Origin: Pseudomonas sp. P8_241
GTDB taxonomy: Bacteria; Pseudomonadota; Gammaproteobacteria; Pseudomonadales; Pseudomonadaceae
Assembly (NCBI RefSeq): GCF_034008315.1
Contig: NZ_CP125377.1
Span: forward strand, 1,252,001-1,316,000
Reading direction: 5' to 3'
DNA length: 64,000 nt
Shown one piece after another: positions 1 through 11,037 of the stretch. Both the position numbers and the translations under genes were made by a program. The notes beneath the pieces were generated by a model. The model was given only the letters and a program-made list of their open reading frames with translations, was not told the origin of the DNA and ran no database searches. Every line of letters begins with the position of its first letter. Position 1 is the first letter of the stretch.

Positions 1-3000
1 GCCAACACCGAGCTGGGCCTGGCCCTGGCCGAAGACGAGATCGACTACCTGGTCAACGCCTTCGTCGGCTTGAAGCGCAACCCGCACGACATCGAGCTGA
101 TGATGTTCGCCCAGGCGAACTCCGAGCACTGCCGTCACAAGATCTTCAACGCCAGTTGGGACATCGACGGCCAGAGCCAGGAAAAAAGCCTGTTCGGCAT
201 GATCAAGAACACCTACGTGATGCACAGCGAAGGCGTTCTGTCGGCTTATAAGGACAACGCTTCGGTGATCGTCGGCTCCGTGGCCGGGCGTTTCTTCCCG
301 GACCCTGAAACCCGCCAGTACGGCGCGGTGCAGGAGCCGGTACACATCCTGATGAAGGTTGAAACCCACAACCACCCGACCGCGATTGCCCCATTCCCGG
401 GCGCGTCCACCGGTTCCGGTGGCGAAATCCGCGACGAAGGCGCCACCGGTCGCGGTGCCAAGCCGAAGGCTGGCCTGACCGGTTTCACCGTGTCGAACCT
501 GCAGATCCCGGGCTTCGAACAGCCGTGGGAAGTGCCGTACGGCAAGCCTGAGCGCATCGTCACTGCGCTGGATATCATGATCGAAGGCCCGCTGGGCGGC
601 GCTGCGTTCAACAACGAGTTCGGTCGTCCGGCACTGACCGGCTACTTCCGTACCTTCGAACAGTCGATCACCACCCCGCACGGTGACGAAGTTCGCGGTT
701 ACCACAAGCCGATCATGCTGGCTGGCGGCATGGGCAACATCCGTGAAGAACACGTCAAGAAAGGCGAGATTCTGGTTGGTTCCAAGCTGATCGTGCTTGG
801 CGGCCCGGCAATGCTGATCGGCCTGGGCGGCGGCGCGGCTTCCTCCATGGCCACCGGCACCAGCTCGGCAGACCTGGACTTCGCTTCGGTACAGCGCGAA
901 AACCCTGAGATGGAGCGTCGCTGCCAGGAAGTCATCGACCGTTGCTGGCAACTGGGCGACAAGAACCCGATCAGCTTCATCCACGACGTGGGTGCGGGCG
1001 GTCTGTCCAACGCCTTCCCGGAACTGGTCAACGACGGCGACCGCGGTGGCCGTTTCGAACTGCGCAATATTCCAAACGACGAGCCGGGCATGGCCCCGCA
1101 CGAAATCTGGTCCAACGAATCCCAGGAACGCTACGTCCTGGCCGTCGGCCCGGCTGACTTCGAGCGCTTCAAGGCAATCTGCGAACGCGAGCGTTGCCCG
1201 TTTGCCGTGGTCGGCGAAGCCACTGCCGAACCACAGTTGACCGTCACCGACAGCCACTTCGGTAACAGCCCGGTGGACATGCCACTGGAAGTCTTGCTGG
1301 GCAAGGCTCCACGCATGCACCGTTCGGTGGTTCGTGAAAGCGAACTGGGCGACGATTTCGATCCGTCGACCCTGAACATCGCCGAATGCGTCGAGCGCGT
1401 CCTGCATCACCCGGCCGTGGCGAGCAAGAGCTTCCTGATCACCATCGGCGACCGCACCATCACCGGCCTCGTGGCCCGTGACCAAATGGTCGGCCCGTGG
1501 CAAGTTCCAGTAGCCGACGTTGCCGTCACCGCCACCAGCTTCGACGTCTACACCGGTGAAGCCATGGCCATGGGCGAGCGTACTCCGCTGGCACTGCTGG
1601 ACGCTCCGGCGTCGGGCCGCATGGCGATCGGCGAAACCCTGACCAACATCGCGGCTTCGCGCATCGGCAAGATCTCCGATATCAAGTTGTCGGCGAACTG
1701 GATGTCGGCGGCCGGTCACCCGGGCGAAGACGCACGTCTGTACGACACCGTGAAAGCGGTCGGCATGGAGCTGTGTCCTGAGCTGGGCATCACCATTCCG
1801 GTGGGCAAGGACTCGATGTCCATGGCCACCCGCTGGAACGATGAAGGCGTGGACAAGTCCGTGACTTCGCCGATGTCGCTGATCGTGACCGGCTTCGCGC
1901 CAGTGACGGACATCCGTCAGACCCTGACCCCGCAACTGCGCATGGACAAGGGCACCACCGACCTGATCCTGATCGACCTGGGCCATGGCCAGAACCGCAT
2001 GGGCGCCTCGATCCTCGCGCAGGTTCACGGCAAGCTCGGCAATCAGGCTCCGGACGTCGATGACGCCGAAGACCTCAAAGCCTTCTTCGCGGTGATCCAG
2101 GGCCTCAACGCCGACGGTCACCTGCTGGCTTATCACGACCGTTCCGACGGTGGTCTGCTGACCAGCGTTGTCGAGATGGCCTTCGCCGGTCATTGCGGTT
2201 TGAGCCTGAACCTCGACGGTCTGGCAGAAACCTCGGCCGACATCGCTGCCATCCTGTTCAACGAAGAACTGGGTGCCGTGATCCAGGTTCGTCAGGACGC
2301 TACCCCGGACATCCTCGCGCAGTTCAGCGCTGCCGGTTTGGGTGACTGCGTGTCGGTAATCGGTCAGCCGATGAATAACGGCGAGATCAGCATCACCTTC
2401 AACGGTGACACTGTCTTCGAAGGCCAGCGTCGTCTGCTGCAACGTCAGTGGGCCGAGACCAGCTACCAGATCCAGCGTCTGCGTGACAACGCCGACTGTG
2501 CCGAGCAAGAGTTCGACGTGCTGCTGGAAGAAGACAATCCTGGCCTGAGCGTCAAGCTGAGCTACGACGTCAATCAGGACATCGCCGCGCCTTACATCAA
2601 GAAAGGCATTCGCCCACAGGTTGCCGTACTGCGTGAGCAGGGCGTCAACGGTCAGGTGGAAATGGCGGCAGCGTTCGACCGCGCCGGTTTCAACGCGATC
2701 GACGTGCACATGAGCGACATTCTGGCCGGCCGTGTCGACCTGAACGAATTCAAGGGCATGGTCGCTTGCGGCGGCTTCTCTTACGGCGACGTATTGGGTG
2801 CCGGTGAAGGCTGGGCAAAATCCGCGCTGTTCAACAGCCGTGCCCGCGATGCGTTCCAGGGTTTCTTCGAGCGTAACGACAGCTTCACCCTCGGCGTGTG
2901 CAACGGTTGCCAGATGATGTCCAACCTGCACGAGTTGATCCCGGGCAGCGAGTTCTGGCCGCACTTCGTGCGTAACCGTTCCGAGCAGTTCGAGGCCCGT

Positions 3001-3384
3001 GTTGCGATGGTGCAGATCCAGGAGTCGAACTCGATCTTCCTGCAAGGCATGGCCGGTTCGCGTATGCCGATCGCCATCGCCCATGGTGAAGGCCATGCCG
3101 AGTTCGCCAGCGAAGAAGCACTGCTGGAAGCCGATCTGTCCGGTTGCGTGGCGATGCGTTTCGTCGACAACCACGGCAAGGTCACCGAAAGCTACCCGGC
3201 CAACCCGAACGGCTCGCCGCGCGGGATCACCGGTCTGACCAGCCGCGACGGTCGCGTAACGATCATGATGCCGCATCCGGAGCGTGTGTTCCGCGCCGTG
3301 CAGAACTCGTGGCGTTCGGACGAGTGGAACGAAGATGCACCGCTGATGCGCATGTTCCGTAACGCTCGCGTCTGGGTTAACTGA
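1..3384 (+). CDS. purL: Phosphoribosylformylglycinamidine synthase, 5'-truncated by the window edge
   Basis: Converts FGAR, glutamine and ATP to FGAM in de novo purine synthesis in the cytoplasm. The reading frame is open from base 1, so the N-terminus lies outside the window; about 1127 residues are present, against roughly 1300 for the single-chain proteobacterial enzyme. Visible are the synthetase core ([14 protein letters not shown] near the start, [24 protein letters not shown]), the second synthetase half ([20 protein letters not shown]) and the C-terminal glutamine amidotransferase domain with the nucleophile in [10 protein letters not shown] (Cys codon near 2899), then HGEGHAEF and PHPERVFR. 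It ends with TGA five bases before the next gene. This is an ordinary housekeeping gene with purT and guaBA nearby. Confidence 0.98.
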   Translation, partial: ANTELGLALAEDEIDYLVNAFVGLKRNPHDIELMMFAQANSEHCRHKIFNASWDIDGQSQEKSLFGMIKNTYVMHSEGVLSAYKDNASVIVGSVAGRFFPDPETRQYGAVQEPVHILMKVETHNHPTAIAPFPGASTGSGGEIRDEGATGRGAKPKAGLTGFTVSNLQIPGFEQPWEVPYGKPERIVTALDIMIEGPLGGAAFNNEFGRPALTGYFRTFEQSITTPHGDEVRGYHKPIMLAGGMGNIREEHVKKGEILVGSKLIVLGGPAMLIGLGGGAASSMATGTSSADLDFASVQRENPEMERRCQEVIDRCWQLGDKNPISFIHDVGAGGLSNAFPELVNDGDRGGRFELRNIPNDEPGMAPHEIWSNESQERYVLAVGPADFERFKAICERERCPFAVVGEATAEPQLTVTDSHFGNSPVDMPLEVLLGKAPRMHRSVVRESELGDDFDPSTLNIAECVERVLHHPAVASKSFLITIGDRTITGLVARDQMVGPWQVPVADVAVTATSFDVYTGEAMAMGERTPLALLDAPASGRMAIGETLTNIAASRIGKISDIKLSANWMSAAGHPGEDARLYDTVKAVGMELCPELGITIPVGKDSMSMATRWNDEGVDKSVTSPMSLIVTGFAPVTDIRQTLTPQLRMDKGTTDLILIDLGHGQNRMGASILAQVHGKLGNQAPDVDDAEDLKAFFAVIQGLNADGHLLAYHDRSDGGLLTSVVEMAFAGHCGLSLNLDGLAETSADIAAILFNEELGAVIQVRQDATPDILAQFSAAGLGDCVSVIGQPMNNGEISITFNGDTVFEGQRRLLQRQWAETSYQIQRLRDNADCAEQEFDVLLEEDNPGLSVKLSYDVNQDIAAPYIKKGIRPQVAVLREQGVNGQVEMAAAFDRAGFNAIDVHMSDILAGRVDLNEFKGMVACGGFSYGDVLGAGEGWAKSALFNSRARDAFQGFFERNDSFTLGVCNGCQMMSNLHELIPGSEFWPHFVRNRSEQFEARVAMVQIQESNSIFLQGMAGSRMPIAIAHGEGHAEFASEEALLEADLSGCVAMRFVDNHGKVTESYPANPNGSPRGITGLTSRDGRVTIMMPHPERVFRAVQNSWRSDEWNEDAPLMRMFRNARVWVN

Positions 3385-3389
3385 TAGCC

Positions 3390-3701
3390 GTGTACAAGCT
3401 CAGCTTTTTTGTTCCCGACAGTCATGTCGACGTGGTCAAAAGCGCCGTATTCGCCGCCGGTGGCGGGCGGATCGGTGCTTATGATCACTGTGCCTGGCAG
3501 GTGCTTGGCACTGGTCAGTTTCGTCCGCTGGATGGCAGTCAGCCGTTCATTGGCGAAGCAGGGCAGGTCGAACAGGTCGAGGAATGGAAGGTTGAGCTGG
3601 TGGTGGCCGATGAGTTGATTCGCTTGGTAGTGGCTGCGCTTAAACTGAGCCATCCCTACGAGACACCGGCTTATGAGGTGTGGCGACTGGAGGATTTCTG
3701 A
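3390..3701 (+). CDS. Stand-alone NIF3/YqfO C-terminal-type domain protein
   Basis: 103 residues with a GTG start six bases after the purL stop, so probably co-transcribed with purL. The sequence (MYKLSFFVPDSHVDVV near the start, GGGRIGAYDHCAW, then LSHPYETPAYEV at the end) matches the CutA/PII-like domain found inserted in or attached to NIF3/YqfO (DUF34) proteins. Here it stands alone without the metal-binding NIF3 core. The HPYETPAY motif is the most diagnostic feature. The molecular role of the isolated domain is unknown; a small trimeric sensor or regulator is conceivable by analogy to CutA/PII folds, but that is inference. A strong terminator follows. Confidence 0.85.
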   Translation: MYKLSFFVPDSHVDVVKSAVFAAGGGRIGAYDHCAWQVLGTGQFRPLDGSQPFIGEAGQVEQVEEWKVELVVADELIRLVVAALKLSHPYETPAYEVWRLEDF

Positions 3702-3720
3702 TCCTCGCACCGTTGAAACT

Positions 3721-3757
3721 AAAAACCCGCTGAAAGCGATTTCAGCGGGTTTTTTAA
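3721..3757 (+). terminator. Rho-independent terminator after purL and the NIF3-like gene
   Basis: A 12-bp stem (AACCCGCTGAAA / TTTCAGCGGGTT) with a GCGA loop is followed by a run of T. It lies 20 bases after the stop of the small gene and would end the purL transcript. An A-run on the left side means it could also work in the other direction. Confidence 0.9.
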
Positions 3758-3777
3758 TACCCGTAGGAATGTGATCC

Positions 3778-3896
3778 CTGTGGCGAGGGGGCTTGCCCCC
3801 GTTGGACTGCGTAGCTGCCCCCTTCTTTAGATCTGATATCGAATTCTTTGAAGGCAGGGCCGCTGCGCCCCCAACGGGGGCAAGCCCCCTCGCCAC
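3778..3896. repeat. REP pair (GGCGAGGGGGCTTGCCCCC family)
   Basis: Two inverted copies, 3778-3805 and 3871-3896, each carrying the internal palindrome GGGGGCTTGCCCCC. The same family flanks the RAYT gene near 45 kb. The spacing and head-to-head layout are those of a REPIN. Confidence 0.85.
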
Positions 3897-3919
3897 AAAG
3901 GCCCCAACTCAAAACGAGG

Positions 3920-4423
3920 TCAGGGACGAATCTCGATCATCGTGCCATCCGGCACCAGGTTCCAGACTTCGCGCATGTCCATGTTGCGCATGGCGATGCA
4001 GCCGTCGGTCCAGTCCAGGGTGTGGAACAGGTGTTCCGGATTTTCTTCGGTGTCCGGGGTGCCATGGATCATGATCATACCGCCAGGATCGACCCCTTCG
4101 CGCCGTGAGCGGGCGGCATCGCTGATGTTCGGGTAGGAAATGTGCATCGCCAGGTTGAAGCGGTCGCTGACCTTGCGCCAGTCGACCCAATAGAAACCTT
4201 CCGGCGTACGTTTGTCGCCTTCCATCAATTTCGGACCCTTGGGGCGTTTGCCCAGGGAAATGCGATAGGTCTTGATCGGCTTGCCGTCATTGATCAATTG
4301 CAATTGATGGGAAGACTTGAGAACCAGAATTTTCTCGATGACCTTGCCGTTCAAGGTTTCCACGGCAGAAGCCTGGGACACCGAGACAAACGACAAACAT
4401 AACAGGGCAAGCAACCAGCGCAT
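3920..4423 (-). CDS. L,D-transpeptidase family protein (YkuD domain), exported
   Basis: 167 residues from the start at 4423, chosen because it gives a clean signal peptide (MRWLLALLCLSFVSVSQASA) with GGGGA upstream; a longer frame to 4492 has no signal sequence and reads through the AT-rich promoter area. The YkuD domain fills the rest: KSSHQLQLINDGK near the start, LGKRPKGPKLMEGDKRTPEG, HGTPD, and the catalytic motif TDGCIAMRN with the nucleophile Cys. This family forms or cleaves 3-3 peptidoglycan crosslinks, or links lipoproteins to peptidoglycan, in the periplasm. It has no peptidoglycan-binding domain. The substrate cannot be read from the sequence. Confidence 0.9.
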   Translation of the reverse strand: MRWLLALLCLSFVSVSQASAVETLNGKVIEKILVLKSSHQLQLINDGKPIKTYRISLGKRPKGPKLMEGDKRTPEGFYWVDWRKVSDRFNLAMHISYPNISDAARSRREGVDPGGMIMIHGTPDTEENPEHLFHTLDWTDGCIAMRNMDMREVWNLVPDGTMIEIRP

Positions 4424-4548
4424 TGAAACGATTCCCCAGGAGGTGTCGCGACGATATATATATTTATAGGTGTTTTTGTGGGCGCTGCCCAAGGCGCGGG
4501 CCGGGTTCGGACGATCTACCAGCGCCTAGCAATGATGTTGAGATGACA

Positions 4549-5100
4549 TCAGATAATGGCAGGCTGGGCAAGCGGCGGGATCGATTCGGACCGTACGGGA
4601 TAGACCTCGGTCCGCCGGTCAGCGAAGAAGCATTCTAAGGTACGGCCCACCGTGCGGAAAGCCAGCTCGTCCCAAGGGATGTCCGCTTCGTCGAATAATT
4701 GCACTTCCAGGCTCTCGGGGCCGGCGGCAAAGTCCAGGTCCGCCAGTTCGGCGCGAAAGAACACATGCACCTGGCTGATGTGCGGCACGTCGATCAGGGT
4801 ATAGATGCTCAGATTGCGCACCCTGGCGCAGGCTTCCTCGGCGGTTTCACGTATGGCCGCCTGCTCGATGGTCTCGCCGTTTTCCATGAAACCGGCGGGC
4901 AGGGTCCAATAGCCGAGGCGTGGCTGGATGGCGCGCCGGCACAGCAAGACTTTGGTACCCCAGATGGCGACGCAGCCAGCGACGATATTGGGGTTCTGGT
5001 AATGAATCGCGTGGCAGCTGTCGCAGACAAAACGCAGGCGCGAATCGCCTTCGGGAATGCGCTGGGTCACCGGGTTGCCGCACTGGCTGCAAAATTTCAT
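4549..5100 (-). CDS. Nudix hydrolase with N-terminal zinc ribbon
   Basis: 183 residues from the ATG at 5100; the frame is open further upstream, but the protein family begins at MKFCSQCGNPV. The zinc ribbon has two Cys pairs (CSQCG and CDSCH, residues 4-7 and about 26-29). The Nudix box follows as GFMENGETIEQAAIRETAEE, the GX5EX7REUXEE pattern without its last two residues. This architecture is known from NADH pyrophosphatase-related enzymes that hydrolyse dinucleotide substrates; the real substrate is not determined here. The gene is divergent from the CoA-pyrophosphatase-like Nudix gene at 5248. Confidence 0.9.
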   Translation of the reverse strand: MKFCSQCGNPVTQRIPEGDSRLRFVCDSCHAIHYQNPNIVAGCVAIWGTKVLLCRRAIQPRLGYWTLPAGFMENGETIEQAAIRETAEEACARVRNLSIYTLIDVPHISQVHVFFRAELADLDFAAGPESLEVQLFDEADIPWDELAFRTVGRTLECFFADRRTEVYPVRSESIPPLAQPAII

Positions 5101-5247
5101 GCTTGGGTTCCTGAATGCTGCGCCTATCTTGGCGTGCGCCGGTGTCTGTCGGCAAGTTGTCGTTTCGCGACATGGGGCTGTTTCGGGGGTTGGGCGACCG
5201 CAATGATTGGTGCATGATGCAGGGTAAGGCACAGATCGAGAACACTC

Positions 5248-5847
5248 ATGCTGGACGAGCTACTGCATCGGGTAAGTAATCACATTCCACATACGCTGGA
5301 GACTGACCTTCGTTTTCCCGAGGCAGCAGTGCTGGTTCCCATCACTCGCAGTGACGAGCCGGAGCTGGTTCTGACCTTGCGTGCCAGCGGGCTATCGACC
5401 CATGGCGGCGAAGTGGCGTTTCCGGGCGGTCGCCGTGATCCCGGAGATCCCGACCTGATTTTCACCGCCCTGCGCGAAGCCGAAGAAGAAATCGGCTTGC
5501 CGCCAGGGCTGGTCGAGGTGATCGGCCCCCTCAGTCCGTTGATCTCCCTGCATGGGATCAAGGTCACGCCCTATGTCGGGGTGATTCCAGATTTCGTCGA
5601 GTACCAGGCCAACGATGCCGAGATCGCCGCGGTGTTCAGCGTGCCTCTGGAGTTCTTCCGCAAGGACCCGCGTGAACATACCCACCGCATCGACTATCAG
5701 GGCCGCAGCTGGTACGTGCCGAGCTATCGCTATGGCGAATTCAAGATCTGGGGGCTGACGGCGATCATGATCGTCGAGTTGATCAACCTGCTGTATGACG
5801 CGAAAATCAGCCTGCACCAGCCACCCAAAAGCTTCATCAATACCTGA
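5248..5847 (+). CDS. Nudix hydrolase of the CoA pyrophosphatase (NudL) type
   Basis: 199 residues. The sequence shows the signature preceding the Nudix box in CoA diphosphatases (LSTHGGEVAFPGGRRDPGD, around residues 50-68), then LREAEEEIGL completing the box. This subfamily hydrolyses coenzyme A and its thioesters to 3',5'-ADP and phosphopantetheine derivatives, a turnover or house-cleaning step in the cytoplasm. It starts 147 bases from the divergent zinc-ribbon Nudix gene and is followed by a gamma-carbonic-anhydrase-like gene 54 bases downstream, so co-transcription is likely. The NudL assignment is by motif only. Confidence 0.88.
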   Translation: MLDELLHRVSNHIPHTLETDLRFPEAAVLVPITRSDEPELVLTLRASGLSTHGGEVAFPGGRRDPGDPDLIFTALREAEEEIGLPPGLVEVIGPLSPLISLHGIKVTPYVGVIPDFVEYQANDAEIAAVFSVPLEFFRKDPREHTHRIDYQGRSWYVPSYRYGEFKIWGLTAIMIVELINLLYDAKISLHQPPKSFINT

Positions 5848-5901
5848 AGCCATCCTTCGAATGGCCAAAACCGCGGCTGCCTGAGCCTTGAGGATTACAA
5901 G

Positions 5902-6426
5902 ATGAAATACCGCCTGGGCGACGCCCGCGTCGAAACCCACCCACAGAGCTGGGTTGCACCCAATGCCGTGCTGGTGGGCAGGGTCAAACTGGAAGAGGGC
6001 GCCAGCGTCTGGTTCAACGCCGTGTTGCGTGGCGACAACGAGCTGATCCTGATTGGCAAGAACAGCAACGTCCAGGACGGCACCGTGATGCATACCGATA
6101 TGGGATATCCATTGACCATCGGCACCGGCGTGACCATCGGCCACAACGCCATGCTCCACGGCTGCACCGTGGGCGATAACAGTCTGATCGGCATCAACGC
6201 GGTGATTCTCAATGGCGCGAAGATCGGCAAGAACTGCATCATTGGCGCCAACTCGCTGATCGGCGAAGGCAAGGAGATCCCGGACGGTTCGCTGGTCATG
6301 GGCTCGCCCGGCAAGGTGGTGCGTGAACTGACCGAGGCGCAGAAGAAAATGCTCGAAGCGGGTGCGGCTCATTACGTGCACAACGCTCAGCGCTATGCTC
6401 GCGATCTGGCTGAGCAGGAAGAATGA
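5902..6426 (+). CDS. Gamma-carbonic-anhydrase family protein (left-handed beta-helix)
   Basis: 174 residues with hexapeptide-repeat periodicity throughout ([56 protein letters not shown]). Metal-ligand histidines are visible in VMHTD and GHNAMLH, as in the YrdA/PaaY/CaiE branch. A short helical C-terminus follows. These trimers bind zinc or another metal; carbonic anhydrase activity is variable in the family. A GAGG ribosome-binding site lies just upstream of the ATG. The stop overlaps the start of the DUF1289 gene by four bases (ATGA), so the two are translationally coupled. Confidence 0.92.
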   Translation: MKYRLGDARVETHPQSWVAPNAVLVGRVKLEEGASVWFNAVLRGDNELILIGKNSNVQDGTVMHTDMGYPLTIGTGVTIGHNAMLHGCTVGDNSLIGINAVILNGAKIGKNCIIGANSLIGEGKEIPDGSLVMGSPGKVVRELTEAQKKMLEAGAAHYVHNAQRYARDLAEQEE

Positions 6427-6638
6427 CCACCAACGAACGTCCGGTAGCATCGCCCTGCGTGAATATTTGCGCGCTGGACGACGATGATATCTGCACCGGT
6501 TGCCAGCGTACCGTGGAAGAGATTACTCGTTGGAGTCGCATGGACAACGACGAGCGCCGCAAGGTGTTGGGGTTGTGTCATGAGCGGGCGAAGGCCAGTG
6601 GGCTTGTCTGGATGATCGGCGCAAAACCCGGGAATTGA
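6423..6638 (+). CDS. DUF1289 small cysteine-rich protein
   Basis: 71 residues that overlap the previous gene by four bases. The family pattern is complete: [10 protein letters not shown], then [14 protein letters not shown] and DNDERRKVL. The four cysteines (two in PCVNIC, two in CTGC) are arranged like a small metal- or iron-sulfur-binding knot, which is an inference. The function is unknown. The arrangement next to a gamma-carbonic-anhydrase-type protein and a Nudix enzyme is the only context clue. Confidence 0.9.
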   Translation: MTTNERPVASPCVNICALDDDDICTGCQRTVEEITRWSRMDNDERRKVLGLCHERAKASGLVWMIGAKPGN

Positions 6639-6651
6639 CGAACGGCTTTCA

Positions 6652-6753
6652 CTGTAGGAGCGAGCATGCTCGCGATGAACCCGCGAACGCAGCAGGGTGT
6701 CAGGATTGCCACGTTATCGTTCACGACCATCGCGAGCATGCTCGCTCCTACAG
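6652..6753. repeat. REP pair (GAGCGAGCATGCTCGC family)
   Basis: Inverted copies at about 6652-6678 and 6727-6753, both with TGTAGGAGCGAGCATGCTCGC. The inner part carries CGTTATCGTTC, also seen in the pairs near 8.6 kb and 58.0 kb. Confidence 0.85.
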
Positions 6754-6784
6754 TATCCTGTGCGCCAAATTGACAGGTGCCCCC

Positions 6785-7252
6785 ATGCTCTTCCTGATCG
6801 CCTACATCAGTAGCGTCGTGCTGATTAACTACGCCTTTTCCACCGCCCCGCATCTCGACATCATCTGGTCGGCCTGGGGTGGTCTGGTGTTTATCCTGCG
6901 CGACATGGTGCAAACCCGTTTTGGCCATGGCGCGATTGTGGCGATGCTGGCGGCGCTGGTGCTGTCCTATATCACTTCCGACCCCTCCATTGCCTTGGCC
7001 AGCGCCACGGCGTTCGCGGTGTCCGAGTGCATCGACTGGCTGGTGTTCAGCATCACCAAGCGCCCGTTGCACGACCGCCTGTGGATAAGTTCGGCCCTGA
7101 GCATTCCCCTCGATACCTTTATCTTTTTCGGCATGATCGATGCGCTGACGCCGGGTGTGATCCTCACCGCCCTCGGTTCAAAGTTCGCCGGTGTCACCGC
7201 CGTGTGGCTGATCATGGCCTGGCGCCTGCGCAAACAGGCTGTGGTCAGCTGA
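6785..7252 (+). CDS. VUT family (YhhQ-like) integral membrane protein
   Basis: 155 residues from the ATG at 6785 with AGGTG upstream; longer frames start inside the REP element and are unlikely. About five to six hydrophobic segments are visible, with the family features FALSE-start-free N-terminus MLFLIAYISSVV, FILRDMVQTRFGH and ECIDWLVFS. The VUT/PF02592 family includes YhhQ, the importer of the queuosine precursors preQ0/preQ1, but the branch here is shorter than E. coli YhhQ, so the substrate is uncertain. It lies 87 bases upstream of purT on the same strand. Confidence 0.8.
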   Translation: MLFLIAYISSVVLINYAFSTAPHLDIIWSAWGGLVFILRDMVQTRFGHGAIVAMLAALVLSYITSDPSIALASATAFAVSECIDWLVFSITKRPLHDRLWISSALSIPLDTFIFFGMIDALTPGVILTALGSKFAGVTAVWLIMAWRLRKQAVVS

Positions 7253-7339
7253 AGTTCATGTAAAATGCCGCGCTTTCTCCCCATGGGAAGCGCGCATGGC
7301 GACGCATCCCTTGATGATCCGCATCTTGAGGACCTTCAG

Positions 7340-8521
7340 ATGACCCGTATCGGAACTCCATTGTCGCCGACCGCGACCCGCGTATTGATGTGTGGCTGTG
7401 GCGAGTTGGGCAAGGAAGTGGTGATCGAGCTGCAACGCCTGGGCGTTGAAGTGATTGCCGTGGACCGCTACGCGAACGCGCCGGCCATGCAGGTTGCCCA
7501 CCGCAGCCACGTGATCAACATGCTCGACGGCGCCGCCCTGCGTGCGGTGATCGAAGCCGAGAAGCCGCACTTCATCGTGCCGGAAATCGAAGCCATCGCC
7601 ACCGCGACCCTGGTGGAACTGGAGACCGAAGGCTTCACCGTGATCCCGACTGCCCGCGCCGCGCAGTTGACCATGAACCGCGAAGGCATCCGTCGCCTGG
7701 CCGCCGAAGAGCTGGACCTGCCGACCTCGCCTTACCACTTCGCCGACACCTTCGAGGATTACAGCAAGGCTGTCGAAGACCTCGGGTTCCCTTGTGTGGT
7801 CAAGCCGGTCATGAGCTCCTCGGGCAAAGGCCAGAGCCTGTTGCGCAGCTTTGAAGACGTGAAAACAGCCTGGGATTACGCCCAGGAAGGCGGCCGCGCC
7901 GGCAAAGGCCGGGTGATCATCGAAGGCTTTATCGATTTCGACTACGAAATCACCCTGTTGACCGTGCGCCACGTCGGCGGCACCACGTTCTGCGCACCGG
8001 TCGGCCATCGCCAGGAGAAGGGCGACTATCAGGAATCCTGGCAGCCTCAAGCCATGAGCCCGATTGCCCTGGCAGAATCCGAGCGTGTTGCCAAAGCCGT
8101 GACCGAAGCACTGGGTGGTCGTGGTCTGTTTGGTGTTGAACTGTTCATCAAAGGTGATCAGGTGTGGTTCAGCGAAGTCTCGCCGCGCCCGCACGACACC
8201 GGTCTGGTGACCCTGATTTCCCAGGACTTGTCGCAGTTTGCCCTGCACGCACGGGCAATTCTCGGCCTGCCGATCCCGTTGATTCGCCAGTTCGGCCCAT
8301 CAGCCTCGGCGGTGATTCTGGTGGAAGGACAGTCGACCCAGACCGCTTTCGCCAATCTGGGCGCTGCATTGAGCGAGCCGGATACCGCACTGCGACTGTT
8401 CGGCAAGCCTGAAGTCAACGGCCAGCGCCGCATGGGCGTGGCCCTGGCGCGTGACGAGTCGATCGAAGCCGCCCGCGCCAAGGCGACCCGTGCTTCGCAG
8501 GCGGTTGTCGTCGAACTGTAA
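7340..8521 (+). CDS. purT: Formate-dependent phosphoribosylglycinamide formyltransferase 2
   Basis: 393 residues, the usual length, from the ATG at 7340. The enzyme uses formate and ATP to formylate GAR, the folate-independent alternative to PurN, in the cytoplasm. It is an ATP-grasp protein: N-terminal Rossmann-like part ([13 protein letters not shown]), [25 protein letters not shown], then ATP-grasp elements ([30 protein letters not shown]). The leader holds a 7-bp stem, CGCGCTT (7269-7275) with AAGCGCG (7288-7294), and TAAAAT at 7261 could serve as a -10. Whether the stem is regulatory is not known. Confidence 0.97.
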   Translation: MTRIGTPLSPTATRVLMCGCGELGKEVVIELQRLGVEVIAVDRYANAPAMQVAHRSHVINMLDGAALRAVIEAEKPHFIVPEIEAIATATLVELETEGFTVIPTARAAQLTMNREGIRRLAAEELDLPTSPYHFADTFEDYSKAVEDLGFPCVVKPVMSSSGKGQSLLRSFEDVKTAWDYAQEGGRAGKGRVIIEGFIDFDYEITLLTVRHVGGTTFCAPVGHRQEKGDYQESWQPQAMSPIALAESERVAKAVTEALGGRGLFGVELFIKGDQVWFSEVSPRPHDTGLVTLISQDLSQFALHARAILGLPIPLIRQFGPSASAVILVEGQSTQTAFANLGAALSEPDTALRLFGKPEVNGQRRMGVALARDESIEAARAKATRASQAVVVEL

Positions 8522-8574
8522 AAACCTCTTGAGCGGGCCTATACCTTCTATTGGGCATCGCGCAATTGCTTAAC

Positions 8575-8690
8575 CTGTAGGAGCGAGCCTGCTCGCGATG
8601 GACTCGAGGACGCCGCGGGGTGTCAATTTTCCCGCGTTATCGTTCGCGACCATCGTCGGAACGCCGCCCGGAGCTTGCTCGCTCCTACAG
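8575..8690. repeat. REP pair with an extended inner segment
   Basis: The left copy (from 8575) has TGTAGGAGCGAGCCTGCTCGC; the right copy ends at 8690. The inner segment CGTTATCGTTC...GTCGGAACGCCGCCCGGAGC is repeated in inverted orientation at 57981-58034. Confidence 0.8.
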
Positions 8691-8712
8691 GTCACTCCTC
8701 AGGCCTGTACCC

Positions 8713-9261
8713 ATGAATTCACAAAGCATCATCGTCCCGAAAATCTCCACATTGCCGGTGCACGAGCCCCGGGCCCGGGCGATCGTGCGATGGCTGGTGC
8801 GCAAGAACATCATCCAGGAAGAGCTCACCACCTGTGGCCGCACCGGCAATCGCATGGCCCATGCCATCGCCGACGGTGCACGTGCAGTGGTTCTGCACCC
8901 CGAAGCCCTGCCGTTCGGCGAGCCGGTCAATGGCCTGGAGATCATCACCAAACGCTGCATCTATACGCCGGCCAAGGGTTTCCTTGAGGAAGCGGGCTGC
9001 GCCGAGTGTCGCAAGGAAGTCGGAGAGGCCTTGTTTGAAAGCCTGGAAGACTGGATGCCGGGACGCACCGATAACTTCACCTGCCCGGAATGCGGGCACG
9101 AAGACGACATCAACGGCTTCCTGTTCCTGCAGGAATGCGGCTTCTCCAACCTCGGTTTCATCTTCAACAACTGGGCCGAAGCCGGGTTCAAGCAGAGCTT
9201 TCTCGATGAGTTTGCCGACTGGCTCGATCAACCGGTCAGTTGGGTGAAGGTCGAGTTGTAG
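8713..9261 (+). CDS. Uncharacterised protein with two cysteine pairs
   Basis: 182 residues from the ATG at 8713; longer frames start within the REP. No catalytic motif was recognised. The visible features are two possible metal-binding pairs, CAECR (about residue 97) and CPECGHED (about residue 121), a hydrophilic N-terminal half with VRWLVRKNIIQEELTTCGR, and an aromatic C-terminal part (GFIFNNWAEAGF, DWLDQP). No signal peptide or membrane segment is seen. Proteins like this are sometimes labelled as sugar-transporter ATPases in databases, but there is no Walker motif here, so that label would be wrong. The role is unknown. Confidence 0.75.
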   Translation: MNSQSIIVPKISTLPVHEPRARAIVRWLVRKNIIQEELTTCGRTGNRMAHAIADGARAVVLHPEALPFGEPVNGLEIITKRCIYTPAKGFLEEAGCAECRKEVGEALFESLEDWMPGRTDNFTCPECGHEDDINGFLFLQECGFSNLGFIFNNWAEAGFKQSFLDEFADWLDQPVSWVKVEL

Positions 9262-9288
9262 CGCGTCTGATGGACCGCGTTATCGTTG

Positions 9289-9351
9289 ATCGCCAGCAAG
9301 CCGGCTCCTACAAGATCACGCCAAATCTGTAGGAGCCGGCTTGCTGGCGAT
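9289..9351. repeat. Perfect 24-bp inverted REP pair
   Basis: ATCGCCAGCAAGCCGGCTCC at 9289 continues to 9312 and is repeated exactly in inverted form at 9328-9351, with a 15-nt spacer. It belongs to the CCGGCTTGCTGG family. Confidence 0.9.
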
Positions 9352-9390
9352 GCTCCTCAAATATCCCGTCGATCACCGCGTCGATAATAG

Positions 9391-10938
<1,548 letters not shown>

Positions 10939-10963
10939 GCCTTCAAGCAACAAGCTAAGCAAC

Positions 10964-10986
10964 CGGGGCTGTTTTATTCAGCCCCG
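10964..10986 (+). other. Hairpin in the guaB-guaA intergenic region
   Basis: CGGGGCTG (10964-10971) pairs with CAGCCCCG (10979-10986) across a 7-nt loop. No T-run follows immediately, so it is not a typical terminator. It may stabilise the upstream message or tune read-through into guaA. Confidence 0.5.
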
Positions 10987-11037
10987 AGTTGTTTCTGAAT
11001 CACGACTGTTTCCGAATTTTTTAGACGAGACTGAATC

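Noticed and set aside
3920..4492. A longer L,D-transpeptidase starting at 4492
   Set aside because: The added residues read through the AT-rich promoter area and would hide the signal peptide; the start at 4423 fits better.
7261..7339. The purT leader considered as a purine riboswitch
   Set aside because: Only one 7-bp hairpin is visible; there is no three-way junction or conserved aptamer core.
8713..9261. Assignment of this protein as a sugar ABC transporter ATPase
   Set aside because: There is no Walker A, ABC signature or Walker B motif in the sequence.
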